Part shown: in pieces, positions 45,800-54,940 of the stretch
Position numbering within the stretch: position 1 is the stretch's first letter
Layout: each line of letters opens with the position of its first letter
Notes under the pieces: model-generated
Databases searched by the model: none
Told to the model about the DNA's origin: nothing
The model's input: the letters and a program-made list of their open reading frames with translations, nothing else
DNA from: an uncultured Flavobacteriaceae bacterium
GTDB taxonomy: Bacteria > Bacteroidota > Bacteroidia > Flavobacteriales > Flavobacteriaceae
DNA: 64,000 nucleotides
Assembly: GCA_913020295.1 (NCBI GenBank)
Contig: CAJWAA010000007.1
Span: 43,178-107,177 of the forward strand
Direction of reading: 5' to 3'
Translations under genes and position numbers: made by a program

Positions 45800-46127
45800 T
45801 TTTATGAATTAGTTTTAGTAAATATAAAGATTTAGATAGATTCTCTAACAACATCAATCATTTGGATGACTCTAAAATGAATTTGCTAAAAAAATTTTCT
45901 TAATGCGCAAAATCTTTTGATGTCTTGCAAAACATATGCTATTTTCCAAAACTGTTGCAAAAAGTTATTTTAAATTATTCAAAAACTATATGCAAAACTA
46001 AAAGGCCTTGCAGTATTTTTCTTAACTGAACACATTTATAATACCTTATTTTAACAAAAAAGACACCTTTTTACGCATTTATAGTTAACTTGGTATAACT
46101 AAATTTTTTTAATTCAAAAAAAACTTT
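45800..46127. promoter_or_regulatory. Upstream region of the AraC gene with GCAAAA repeats
   Basis: 328 bp without a gene. GCAAAA occurs four times on the + strand: 45907-45912, 45927-45932, 45957-45962 and 45992-45997; the last three read TGCAAAA. These may be half-sites for the AraC-type regulator or chance in A-rich DNA. No other structure was found. Confidence 0.35.
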
Positions 46128-47000
46128 TTGCATAAACCAGATTTTGAAACAATTTCCCCGGATACGGGTCATTCATATAAATTTGCTTATTTCGATAAGT
46201 CTTCCCCCAATACCAATAAGGTAAAATGGCATTACCACCCAGAGGTAGAATTGGTTTACATCAACACCGGGGTTGGGAAGAGACAGGTGGGAACACATTT
46301 GTCCAATTATCAAGATGGAGATTTGATATTGATTGGTTCATATCTACCACATACCGGTTTTACCAAAGGTTTTGAAGAGAATCAAAAAGAAATTGTAATC
46401 CAGTTTAAGCCCGACACCTTTTATAACGCTTTACAAAATTTTGAGGAGTTAAAGCTAATCCATCAGTTGTTAGAGCTCTCCAAAAAAGGAATTGTATTTG
46501 AAGGGCCCATAAAAGAGGATATTGGATTGAGAATGGAAGGGCTTCAATACGAATCACGTATCGATGCTTTATTGACTTTTGTCAAGATCCTTTACGATTT
46601 GGCAAAAGAGAAAGATAAAAAAATCCTCAATGCGGAAGGTTACGCTTTTATTAGTAGTCCAAACGAGAACAAGAGGCTCAAGACCATTTTCAATTACATT
46701 AGGGATCATTTTATGGAACCCATTGCGTTGGAGGACATTTCTGCCATAGTTTTTATGACGCCGCAATCTTTTTGTAGATTTTTTAAAAAAAGTACAAATA
46801 AGACCTTTACTGTTTTCCTCAATGAATATAGAATTAACCATGCTACCAAACTGCTTTCTGAGACAGATGGTGATATCAAAACTATCTGTTATGAAAGCGG
46901 ATTCAATAATCTTTCCAATTTTTTTAGAAATTTTCGAAAGATCACTCAATTGACACCCAACGCTTATAGGGATCAAATTTTGGAAAGTATCCAAAATTAA
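46128..47000 (+). CDS. AraC family transcriptional regulator
   Basis: 290 residues from TTG 46128. N-terminal cupin (KVKWHYHPEVELVYINTGVGKRQVGTHLSNYQDGDLILIGSYLPH) and C-terminal double helix-turn-helix (HFMEPIALEDISAIVFMTPQSFCRFFKKSTNKTFTVFLNEYRINHATKLLSETDGDIKTICYESGFNNLSNFFRNFRKITQLTPNAYR). It senses a small ligand, probably a sugar, by the cupin. It converges with the sulfatase gene, end to end with a 2-bp gap. Confidence 0.92.
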   Translation: MHKPDFETISPDTGHSYKFAYFDKSSPNTNKVKWHYHPEVELVYINTGVGKRQVGTHLSNYQDGDLILIGSYLPHTGFTKGFEENQKEIVIQFKPDTFYNALQNFEELKLIHQLLELSKKGIVFEGPIKEDIGLRMEGLQYESRIDALLTFVKILYDLAKEKDKKILNAEGYAFISSPNENKRLKTIFNYIRDHFMEPIALEDISAIVFMTPQSFCRFFKKSTNKTFTVFLNEYRINHATKLLSETDGDIKTICYESGFNNLSNFFRNFRKITQLTPNAYRDQILESIQN

Positions 47001-47002
47001 GT

Positions 47003-48442
47003 TTATTTTCTCTCGTGGGCAAAAGGAAAAATCTCGGAATATTCATGGGCATTACTCATCAGACTATCCATTATTTTTATCATTTCGGGATATTGTTCTG
47101 CGATGTTATTTTCCTCACCAATATCATCAGTTAGTCTGTAGAGTTCAATTGGAGCATCTGGATTATTGGACATATTCAAGCGAACGGCTTTCCATTGATC
47201 CATCCTAACGGCTTGCCTACCTCCTTTTTTTAAAAATTCCCAATATAGGTAGGGGTGAGCTTTCTGTTCTTTACCAGTTAGCGTGGGCAAAAAGGAGATT
47301 CCATCAATATCTGCCCAATTTTTATTAAGGCCTGCAATTTCAATGGCAGTTGGGAAAAAATCCCAAAAGGCAGAGGGATGATCGGTGGTGGAGCCGGGCT
47401 GAATTTTTGAAGGCCAATAGGCTATCATTGGAACGCGAATTCCTCCTTCATATAGGTCTCTCTTGTAACCCCTTAGGGGACCATTACTGTTGAAATAGTC
47501 GGGATCTGCTCCTCCTTCCAGATGCGGGCCATTATCTGAGGTAAATAGTATAAGGGTATTTTCGGCAATCCCCAATTCGTGAATTTTATCTATAATTTCA
47601 CCCACTTGATCGTCCAGCACATTTATCATGGCGGCAAATGCAGCGTGACTCTCCTCCTGAGGATTGTATCTTCCCACATTGTATCCACCCTTTTTTCGAA
47701 TGAATTTTTTTTCAGGTAAAAAAAGGCCACGATATCTAGTCATATATTCCATGGGAGCTAAGAGTTCGGCATGTGGAATCACCGAAGGGTAAAACATAAA
47801 AAAAGGCGATTCCTTATTTTCCTCTAAAAAGGATAATGCTTTTTGGTGGATCAATTCCGGAGCGTAGGTTTTAGTTGTAGCACCGTCGTTACCTCTAAGT
47901 TTCTCTTTTTTCTGATTGTTCCATAGATGGGTAGGATAATAATTATGCGCTACCCGCTGACAGTTATAACCGTAGAATTGATCAAAGCCTTGAAAGTTTG
48001 GATCACCCTCAGAGCCAGGATACCCCAGCCCCCATTTTCCAAAAGCTCCGGTACGGTAGTTAGCTTCTTTTAGTACTTCTGCGATGGTAAGTTCTTCAGA
48101 GGCCAATGGGTATTGACCTTCGTTATCTAGGGTAAAACCTCTTTCAAGGTTATCCCGAATAAAAGTATGACCGCTATGTTGGCCTGTCATCAGTGCTGAT
48201 CTTGAGGGTGCGCATACAGTTGAGCCGGAATAGTGTTGTAAAAAACGGATTCCTCCTTTAGCCAAACGGTCAATGTTTGGAGTAGTGAAAAGGGATTGTC
48301 CATAAACACCTATATCTCCGTACCCGAGATCGTCGGCCACTATGAGGATAATGTTGGGAGTGCTGCTCTTTTCTATTTTGGTTGGAGTATTTTTACATCT
48401 GATCAAAAGGATCAAACCAAAAAGAAGTAAAAGATTTCTCAT
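47003..48442 (-). CDS. Sulfatase (S1 family, formylglycine type), lipoprotein
   Basis: 479 residues. Signal LLLLFGLILLIRC with lipobox Cys 16. The catalytic Cys 77 lies in VCAPSRSALMTGQH (CxPSR motif, converted to formylglycine). Metal ligands: ADDLGYGD (D-D), TSDNGPH (DN). Hydrolyses sulfate esters of polysaccharides or amino sugars at the cell surface. The AraC gene facing it may respond to the product (inference). No glycan-binding or SusCD genes are adjacent. Confidence 0.93.
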   Translation of the reverse strand: MRNLLLLFGLILLIRCKNTPTKIEKSSTPNIILIVADDLGYGDIGVYGQSLFTTPNIDRLAKGGIRFLQHYSGSTVCAPSRSALMTGQHSGHTFIRDNLERGFTLDNEGQYPLASEELTIAEVLKEANYRTGAFGKWGLGYPGSEGDPNFQGFDQFYGYNCQRVAHNYYPTHLWNNQKKEKLRGNDGATTKTYAPELIHQKALSFLEENKESPFFMFYPSVIPHAELLAPMEYMTRYRGLFLPEKKFIRKKGGYNVGRYNPQEESHAAFAAMINVLDDQVGEIIDKIHELGIAENTLILFTSDNGPHLEGGADPDYFNSNGPLRGYKRDLYEGGIRVPMIAYWPSKIQPGSTTDHPSAFWDFFPTAIEIAGLNKNWADIDGISFLPTLTGKEQKAHPYLYWEFLKKGGRQAVRMDQWKAVRLNMSNNPDAPIELYRLTDDIGEENNIAEQYPEMIKIMDSLMSNAHEYSEIFPFAHERK

Positions 48443-48491
48443 AGTCTAAAAAATTTAAACGGGGGCAGTTTGGACCGAAGGAAACCTTAAA

Positions 48492-48523
48492 ATGGTGATA
48501 AAATTTGAATAGATAATCACCAT
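48492..48523. promoter_or_regulatory. Inverted repeat upstream of the sulfatase
   Basis: ATGGTGAT (48492-48499) and ATCACCAT (48516-48523) are perfect 8-bp arms 16 nt apart. They lie between the MBL-rhodanese gene end and the sulfatase start, 50 bp before the latter. May be a regulator site for the sulfatase, or a weak terminator for the upstream gene (a short T-run follows on the minus strand). Confidence 0.4.
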
Positions 48524-48660
48524 AAAAGTTGGGAATAAACCTCATCACAAAAGTGAAAATATTTGATCCAGACGGGATAATGTAACGGCCAATCCACAAC
48601 CAAAATTATTCTTTCAAAAGACCAATGCCAAGGATGGGTTAAAAAATTTATCATTCTATT

Positions 48661-50073
48661 TTAGTTTGTGTTTGATGGAAAAATATAGTCTGCTAATTCT
48701 ATTTCAGTCTCTTTTATTTTTTTAAAACCACCCTGAACATCAATAAGATTGTGAATCCCCCTTTTCTTAAGGATGGAGGCAGCGATAACGCTTCTATAGC
48801 CACCAGCACAATGGATAAAAAAGGGATTATTTTTGGGAAAGCGATCTAGGTAGTCATTAAGGTAATCCAAAGGGGTGTTTTGAGCAAATGAGATGTGTCC
48901 TGAGAGGTATTCATTCTCTTTTCGAACATCAAATACAGGAACTTTTTCTTGTTTCACTATTTTTTCAAGATCTTTAGCATTTACTCCACTAATCATATCG
49001 TATTCTTTTCCTGAACTTTTCCATGCCTCAATCCCCCCTTTAAGGTAACCTAAGGTTTGATCAAATCCTACTCGTGACAATCGAGTAATGGTTTCTTCCT
49101 CTCTTCCCTCCGGCGTAATGATCATCAAGGGCTGATTCACATCTCCAATCAGGGCACCCACCCATGGAGCAAATCCACCATCTAAACCTATAAAAATCGA
49201 CTGCGGCACATGCCCTTTTACGAATTCATCCTGATGTCTGACATCAAGTATGAGCGCTCCTGCTTTATTGGCCAAAATTTCAAAGGATTCAGGATCTAAA
49301 GGGTTTAGGCCTCGACTCAAAACGTTTTCAACATCATCATATCCTGATTTATTCATTTTTACGTTTAAGGGGAAATATTGTGGAGGGGCCTGTAGTCCAT
49401 CTGTAACTTCTTTGATGAACTCCTCTCTGGTCATGTTTTCTCTTAAAGCATAGTTAACTTTTTTTTGATTCCCAAGTGTATCAACCGTAACTTTCATCAT
49501 ATTTTTACCACAAGCCGAACCGGCACCATGAGCTGGATATACCGTAATATCATCCGACAAAGGCATTATTTTATTTCTAAGACTATCGAAAAGAAGGCCA
49601 GCCAATTCGTCTTGAGTTATATGTTCAGCTTTCTGTGACAAATCTGGCCTCCCAACATCTCCCAAAAAAAGGGTGTCTCCACTGAATATAGCTATGTCTT
49701 TTCCGATTTCATCCTTTAGCAAATAGGTTGTGCTTTCCATTGTATGTCCGGGTGTATGAATAGCAATTATAGAAACATTGCCCAGGGAAAATGCCTGTCC
49801 ATCTCTAGCTGTAATGGATTCAAAATCGGGCTTGGCACCAGGGCCGAATACTATAGGTGCACCAGTTACTTTAGAAAGTGTGAGGTGCCCACTTACAAAG
49901 TCAGCATGAAAATGGGTTTCGAAAATATATTTAACTTTAGCCTTATCTTTTTTTACTCGCTCTAGATAGGGGGTTATTTCGCGCAAAGGGTCAACGATGG
50001 CAACTTCACCTTCACTTTCTATATAGTAAGCTCCTTGTGCTAAACATCCGGTATAAATTTGTTCAACTTTCAT
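48661..50073 (-). CDS. MBL-fold hydrolase with two rhodanese domains (persulfide dioxygenase-like)
   Basis: 470 residues in three parts. An N-terminal MBL domain (HFHADF at 54-59, TPGHTMESTTY, SGDTLFLGDVGRPDLSQK) of the ETHE1/glyoxalase II type. Rhodanese domain 1 (about 265-355) has no catalytic Cys: the loop reads IITPEGREEET. Rhodanese domain 2 (about 370-455) has HCAGGYRS with Cys 422. Likely handles persulfides or thiosulfate, coupling sulfur transfer with oxidation. Divergent from the outer-membrane receptor gene. Confidence 0.88.
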   Translation of the reverse strand: MKVEQIYTGCLAQGAYYIESEGEVAIVDPLREITPYLERVKKDKAKVKYIFETHFHADFVSGHLTLSKVTGAPIVFGPGAKPDFESITARDGQAFSLGNVSIIAIHTPGHTMESTTYLLKDEIGKDIAIFSGDTLFLGDVGRPDLSQKAEHITQDELAGLLFDSLRNKIMPLSDDITVYPAHGAGSACGKNMMKVTVDTLGNQKKVNYALRENMTREEFIKEVTDGLQAPPQYFPLNVKMNKSGYDDVENVLSRGLNPLDPESFEILANKAGALILDVRHQDEFVKGHVPQSIFIGLDGGFAPWVGALIGDVNQPLMIITPEGREEETITRLSRVGFDQTLGYLKGGIEAWKSSGKEYDMISGVNAKDLEKIVKQEKVPVFDVRKENEYLSGHISFAQNTPLDYLNDYLDRFPKNNPFFIHCAGGYRSVIAASILKKRGIHNLIDVQGGFKKIKETEIELADYIFPSNTN

Positions 50074-50152
50074 ATACTTGATTTTAAGTTTTTTTGATTA
50101 GACATATATTTTCTATTTAAAAATCCTTTTCTCCACCCATATAATTTATCGC

Positions 50153-50171
50153 ATTCTCTAAACTAGAGAAT
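50153..50171. promoter_or_regulatory. Palindrome ATTCTCTA-N3-TAGAGAAT upstream of the MBL-rhodanese gene
   Basis: Perfect 8-bp arms with a 3-nt spacer (AAC), 80 bp upstream of the minus-strand start. An operator-like site. Together with the second palindrome 150 bp away, it lies in the 354-bp gap between two divergent genes. Confidence 0.55.
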
Positions 50172-50320
50172 TTCCCCCCGCCAACAATTTTAACCATGTC
50201 ATTTTTTAAAAAAATTACTTTGGATTTCAAACTTAGCAACTTGATGAATAATAGCTTTCAAAAAATTACCAAAAAGTTGTTTTATACCTTAATTATAATT
50301 GATTTTATTTGCTTATAATT

Positions 50321-50339
50321 TGAGATATACAATATCTCA
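50321..50339. promoter_or_regulatory. Palindrome TGAGATAT-N3-ATATCTCA upstream of the receptor gene
   Basis: Perfect 8-bp arms with a 3-nt spacer (ACA), 89 bp before the receptor start at 50428. It has the same 8-3-8 layout as the site at 50153-50171 but a different sequence. Operator-like. The rest of the 354-bp gap (50074-50427) is A/T-rich with no other feature seen. Confidence 0.5.
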
Positions 50340-50427
50340 GGAGTTAAAAGCAGTATTTTAATCTTCAAACACTAATCAAAATTAAACGTTTAAAAAAAAC
50401 TGTCAAAGGAATTTAAGTACTTCAAAA

Positions 50428-52794
50428 TTGAAAAAGGTTCTTCTTATATTTTGTTTTAATTTTTGTGTAGCCAATCTTTACGCCCAACAAAATGATATTG
50501 AAATAACAGGATCTGTAATTGATCTGGCCACAAAGAAACCCATTCCTTTTGCTACTATTTTGGTGGGGGAAAAGGATACCCTCCAACCCCTAACAGGGGT
50601 TACAACAATGGATGACGGATCCTTTACAGTCCTATCTCCCTCTGAAGACATTTATGTTGAGATTAGTTTTATAGGCTATGAACCTGTGAGACTGGAAAAC
50701 ATTGCAACAAAAGGAAAGCTCATGGATATTGGGACCATAGCCCTAAGCAAACAGTTTGAAATGTTGAATGAGGTGGAGGTAAGCGGAGAGAAATCCACCA
50801 TGGAGTTTAAGTTGGACAAACGGGTATTTAATGTGGGAAATGATTTGAGCAGTACCGGTGCAAGTGCTTTGGAGGTTTTGGACAATGTACCCTCTGTAAC
50901 CGTTAGTATTGAGGGGCAAGTCAGACTTAGGGGCAATGCCGGTGTTCAAATTTTGATTAACGGAAAACCCTCAGTACTGACCTCTGAGGGAGGTAATGCT
51001 TTAGCATCCATTACTGCTGAGATGATTGATAAAGTCGAAGTAATCACAAATCCCTCTGCCAAGTATGAAGCGGAAGGAACAGCAGGAATCATAAATATTG
51101 TAATCAAAAAAGATGAAAGAAAGGGGATCAACGGTTCTTTTACCGTCAACTATGGGCTGCCTGACAACAACAGTCTCGGCCTGAGTCTCAATCGACGTAC
51201 CGAAAAGTTTAATCTCTTTACTCAAATAGGATATGGATCAAGAAGTTATCCCCGAAAGAGTAAGAACAAGAACGATAACTTTTTGGACAACACTCAGGTA
51301 TTGACTGAGGGAACTCAGTACCGAAATGAAGAATTTTACAACATCATACTGGGAACAGATTATTACATCAATCCCCAAAATGTAATTACCCTCTCTGGTT
51401 TTTATGCTTTTGAAGCAGAAGATCAGCCTTCGAATACCCATGTTAAGCAGTATAAAAATAATACCCAATTAACCTCAGAATGGAACCGCCAGGAAATAAC
51501 AACAGCCGGCAATCCCAAATATCAATATGAGTTGATTTATAAGAAAGATTTTTTGGATGATGAAGATCACGACTTGATTTTCAGTGCAACCGGAAATCTG
51601 TTCAGTAAAGATCAAAGTTCGGAATTTTTCAATACGACTGTATTTGGCTCCGACACCTTTGAAGATCAACAGACGAGCACTTTTTTTCGTGAATCGGTTC
51701 ATACTTTCAAATTGGATTATACGCATCCATATGGAGAAGAATGGACCATCGAGGGAGGATTTCAATATACCAACAATGATGTGAGTAATGATTTTGAAGT
51801 CAAGGACGAATTGGACGGTCAATGGGTGGTCGATGCCGGTTTGACCAATGTATTTGAATTCGTTCAAGGTGTTATGGGTGTCTATGGAATGGCGGCCTAT
51901 GAATCGGATACCTGGGGGATACAGCTTGGATTGAGAACAGAAAATACAAAAATTAGCACCCTTTTGGTCAATACCAACCAAAAAAACAATCAAAACTTTA
52001 CCGATTTGTTTCCTTCCATAAATACTTCATATAAGTTCAACACGAATTTTTCCCTACAAGCGGGATATTCCAGAAGAATTTACCGACCGCGTTTATGGGA
52101 TTTAAACCCTTTTTTTAATATACGTAACAGTTTTAACTACAGAAAAGGAAATCCTAACCTCAGATCAGAATATTCTGATTCATATGAAATATCGGCCATT
52201 TACCTCAATGGAATCACTTCATTAAACATGAGTCTATACCAGTTGTATACCAACAATACCATCGAATCGGTCACTACATTTCAAAACAACATCAGTGTGA
52301 GTGGGCCCGAAAACTTGGGAACCAAAAGGGTAAATGGTATAGAGCTGAACGCAAAAATCACTCCCACTAAAAAGATTGTGGTCAATGGGGATTTCAATTA
52401 CAACAGCTTTGATCGCAAGGCCACATGGCAAAATCAATCTTTCGATTTTGAAGGCAATAATTGGAGTTCTGAGATAACTTCCAAGTTTAAGTTTCCCAAG
52501 GATTTGGATCTAGAAATGAGTTTGAATTATCAGTCGGGGTTCAAAACCATTGATGGAGAATCGGCTCCCAGCTATTTTCTGAATTTAGGAGCGCGAAAAA
52601 AATTACTCAAAGGTAAAGGGGTTATTAGCGTCAACATAAGAGACCTTTTTGCCACACGCGTAAGGGAAAACCAAACCATCAGAAATGATTTCAATATATG
52701 GAGCCGCTCGGTTTACGGAAGGTTTTGGGTCATCGGGTTCAGCTATGGTTTTGGAAAAGGAGAAGCCATGGAGTTTAGAGGTAGAAGGAGATAG
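50428..52794 (+). CDS. TonB-linked outer membrane receptor with CarboxypepD_reg-like domain
   Basis: 788 residues from TTG 50428 (LKKVLLIFCFNFCVANLYAQ, signal peptide). CarboxypepD_reg-like domain at about 25-110 (ITGSVIDLATKKPIPFATILVGEKDTLQPLTGVTTMDDGSF), a plug domain near 130-225 (SALEVLDNVPSVTVSIEGQVRLRGNAGVQILINGKPSVL), then a beta-barrel ending WSRSVYGRFWVIGFSYGFG of the outer membrane beta-barrel family type. No SusD partner follows. Substrate unknown. An opposite open frame (51475-51993) is its shadow. Confidence 0.9.
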   Translation: MKKVLLIFCFNFCVANLYAQQNDIEITGSVIDLATKKPIPFATILVGEKDTLQPLTGVTTMDDGSFTVLSPSEDIYVEISFIGYEPVRLENIATKGKLMDIGTIALSKQFEMLNEVEVSGEKSTMEFKLDKRVFNVGNDLSSTGASALEVLDNVPSVTVSIEGQVRLRGNAGVQILINGKPSVLTSEGGNALASITAEMIDKVEVITNPSAKYEAEGTAGIINIVIKKDERKGINGSFTVNYGLPDNNSLGLSLNRRTEKFNLFTQIGYGSRSYPRKSKNKNDNFLDNTQVLTEGTQYRNEEFYNIILGTDYYINPQNVITLSGFYAFEAEDQPSNTHVKQYKNNTQLTSEWNRQEITTAGNPKYQYELIYKKDFLDDEDHDLIFSATGNLFSKDQSSEFFNTTVFGSDTFEDQQTSTFFRESVHTFKLDYTHPYGEEWTIEGGFQYTNNDVSNDFEVKDELDGQWVVDAGLTNVFEFVQGVMGVYGMAAYESDTWGIQLGLRTENTKISTLLVNTNQKNNQNFTDLFPSINTSYKFNTNFSLQAGYSRRIYRPRLWDLNPFFNIRNSFNYRKGNPNLRSEYSDSYEISAIYLNGITSLNMSLYQLYTNNTIESVTTFQNNISVSGPENLGTKRVNGIELNAKITPTKKIVVNGDFNYNSFDRKATWQNQSFDFEGNNWSSEITSKFKFPKDLDLEMSLNYQSGFKTIDGESAPSYFLNLGARKKLLKGKGVISVNIRDLFATRVRENQTIRNDFNIWSRSVYGRFWVIGFSYGFGKGEAMEFRGRRR

Positions 52795-52855
52795 TTTTTT
52801 TCAGATTTCGCACTCTTTTTTTTACTAAATTGGTGAGAACATAAATCAATTTGAA

Positions 52856-53260
52856 ATGAAAATTAAAACTATTTTTAGAATTTGTGCTGCTCTTATTTTT
52901 ATTCAAGGGATTCCCTTGTTTTTATCGCTTTTTTCAACCGAATTTAAACTGATGCTCATTGCCGACGCTTTTGGATCCAACCCATCTGCTGATGCAGTAA
53001 CCATGTTTGAAACTTTTGCTTTGGTCGTAGGACTGTTAGTGTTGGGGATTATTTTTCTAATCATTGGAATAACTTCTTTAACGGATTTGGATACTTTAAA
53101 AAGAATATCCTTTTTGTTGTTTGTATTGGCTGGTTTTTTTGCACTTCCGGATCTGATTGGATTTATTAATGGAGATCCAACGGCTCCTCTTCCTGTGATT
53201 ATTTTAGGATTGGTTACTATGGGGCTATTTTACTACGGTTCCAAAAAGGGAACGGTCTGA
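52856..53260 (+). CDS. Four-helix membrane protein (DUF4345-like)
   Basis: 134 residues, about four membrane helices, with a short acidic loop (SNPSADAVTMFETFALVVG) after the first pair. The composition is like DoxX or DUF4345 proteins. Function unknown. It precedes a secreted AhpD-like gene by 27 bp on the same strand, so the two may be co-transcribed. Confidence 0.65.
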   Translation: MKIKTIFRICAALIFIQGIPLFLSLFSTEFKLMLIADAFGSNPSADAVTMFETFALVVGLLVLGIIFLIIGITSLTDLDTLKRISFLLFVLAGFFALPDLIGFINGDPTAPLPVIILGLVTMGLFYYGSKKGTV

Positions 53261-53287
53261 TTTTACTAACTACTATTAATTTTTTTG

Positions 53288-53698
53288 ATGAAAAAATTTG
53301 TATTACTATTTTTATTGATAACTGCGTTTGGGTATAGCCAAACTACAGATCAAGAGTATGATGTCCTGAAGAAAAAAAGCCCTTTTAACAAGATGTACCC
53401 CAAAGCAACCGCGGCCGATGCTGCGGCCTACTTTGGGGCATGGAATAAGATTTTTACAGAAGGGCCTATTCCAATGAAAGAGGCGCGCTTGGCAGCCATT
53501 TCGGCTTCTGCGGCCATGAAGTGTGAATATTGTATCACCGCACAGGTGCATTTGGCAAAAGCGGCTGGTGCAACTGATGATGAGATCAAAGCAGCCATTT
53601 TTATAGCTGCTGAAGTAGCTCGTTTTTCAACTTTACTCTATGGAAATGAATTTGGAATGGATAATCTCAGAGGCGCATTAGGAATCCAGTCGGAATAA
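53288..53698 (+). CDS. Carboxymuconolactone decarboxylase/AhpD-like protein, secreted
   Basis: 136 residues from ATG 53288, with signal peptide (FVLLFLLITAFGYSQ). AhpD core: EARLAAISASAAMKCEYCITAQVHLAKAAGATDDEIKAAIFIAAEVARFSTLLYG, with the redox CxxC (CEYC) and the catalytic His. Possible peroxidase or thiol-redox role in the periplasm. Length is normal for one AhpD domain. Next to DoxX-like genes, which are also redox linked in other species. Confidence 0.88.
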   Translation: MKKFVLLFLLITAFGYSQTTDQEYDVLKKKSPFNKMYPKATAADAAAYFGAWNKIFTEGPIPMKEARLAAISASAAMKCEYCITAQVHLAKAAGATDDEIKAAIFIAAEVARFSTLLYGNEFGMDNLRGALGIQSE

Positions 53699-53747
53699 GT
53701 ACCTTAGAATTCACCAATCTCATAAAGTCCAACGTTAGCTGGAATTT

Positions 53748-54095
53748 TTATGGTAAGGTTTTGATTAGTTCAAAACCCAAATATGCGTTTAGTAAAAAGT
53801 AAAATATTGCTGGAAAAGTTTTAATTAAGTCGTCTTTGATCATTATACGGGTAAAGATCCCTAAAAGCATCAAAAGAGAAAGTCCAATAACGCTGATGAG
53901 CTGTAAATGCCTTGCCCAAAACCCAATGATAATACCTAATGCCCCCAACAGTTGAAGTACGCCTGTCAATTTTCTGAATTGAGGAATTCCGTAACGTACG
54001 AATTCATTTACCATAAAATCACTGGTGAAGCAATTAATTCCGTAAAACAAAAATGAAACAGCAGAAAACCAAAAAAGTAGATCAAAAGGGGTCAA
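53748..54095 (-). CDS. DoxX family membrane protein
   Basis: 115 residues from TTG 54095 (LTPFDLLFWFSAVSFLFYGI). Four membrane helices, with the loop YGIPQFRKLTGVLQLLGALGIIIGF, the DoxX pattern. Function may be in thiol redox or quinone chemistry. It converges with the AhpD-like gene and follows the next DoxX-like gene by 59 bp on the same strand. Confidence 0.8.
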   Translation of the reverse strand: MTPFDLLFWFSAVSFLFYGINCFTSDFMVNEFVRYGIPQFRKLTGVLQLLGALGIIIGFWARHLQLISVIGLSLLMLLGIFTRIMIKDDLIKTFPAIFYFLLNAYLGFELIKTLP

Positions 54096-54154
54096 AGACG
54101 TAATTTATTAAAATAGTAACGATTAGAAAAAATACAGAAATTAATCGATTGTAT

Positions 54155-54544
54155 TCAGGATTTTTTCTCTCTGACAAACTTTGGGCTAAATACAATCAAT
54201 AAACAACACAATAACATAGTTGCCGATGGTAGTGTAGGGAGAATTCCATCAGAAATACTAATGTGAAAATAAACAGCTCCAATCATGAATAAGGACATAA
54301 TAGCAGCCGAGGGTTTCAGTAGGGCTGTGAATTTTAACCCTCCAGCCAAAAGCAATAGCGCTAAGAGTATCTTAACTATACCCACAACAACCATGATTGA
54401 ATCGTTTAGTCCATAAGCTGAAAATTCTTCAGACATGCTCATAGCATCTCCTCCTCTAAAAACAGAAGGTTGGTTTAATTTAAAACTCCAAGCACTCAGA
54501 ACAACAACAGAAACCAAAATAGATAAATATTTAGAATATTTCAT
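54155..54544 (-). CDS. DoxX-like membrane protein
   Basis: 129 residues. An N-terminal helix (YLSILVSVVVLSAWSF) is followed by a charged segment (RGGDAMSMSEEFSAYGLND) and three helices. DoxX-like layout, no signature. Upstream of the DoxX gene and probably co-transcribed. May act in the same complex. Confidence 0.6.
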   Translation of the reverse strand: MKYSKYLSILVSVVVLSAWSFKLNQPSVFRGGDAMSMSEEFSAYGLNDSIMVVVGIVKILLALLLLAGGLKFTALLKPSAAIMSLFMIGAVYFHISISDGILPTLPSATMLLCCLLIVFSPKFVREKKS

Positions 54545-54940
54545 TTTTTAAAAATGGTTAATTAAAGTTAAATATAATATTCTTATCATCAAAACACCGT
54601 AGATCATCTGATAAAATGGATCTTATGCAGATTAGTAAGAGTCTACATCTATTTGATTTGGATTAAATGTTTCATTTCGTTGGCAACTAAGATTTTTTTT
54701 AAAAGTAGTGCTCGTTTGGGGTTTATAAAAATTTTAAAAAAATCACAAAAATGATTAGGTCAAAACCGAATCACGAATCCACTATGGATCAACGCGAAGA
54801 AGATTTACTTAAAAAAGTATTGTTATCCCATGATGGCAAGAAAAAGAGGGCATTAGATACAACAAATATTCCAACACCCATCCTAAATTATTTTTTTTTT
54901 GATGGGAAATTTTAACTAAACTTGATACGTAAAATTTACA
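54545..54940. other. Gap with a short possible ORF
   Basis: 396 bp between the DoxX-like gene and the DUF819 gene. A 54-codon frame at 54751-54915 is listed separately. The remainder is A/T-rich with short A-runs, and I see no hairpin or repeat of note. Confidence 0.5.
54751..54915 (+). CDS. Possible 54-residue hydrophilic protein
   Basis: ATG 54751 to TAA 54915: MIRSKPNHESTMDQREEDLL and then KKVLLSHDGKKKRALDTT, with a hydrophobic end YFFFDGKF. No family recognised. Coding potential is uncertain and there is no close neighbour on the strand; the next gene (DUF819) starts 25 bp downstream, so it could be a leader or co-transcribed. Confidence 0.35.
   Translation: MIRSKPNHESTMDQREEDLLKKVLLSHDGKKKRALDTTNIPTPILNYFFFDGKF

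Noticed and set aside
51475..51993. 172-codon minus-strand frame
   Set aside because: Shadow of the receptor gene; composition and lack of motif do not support coding.
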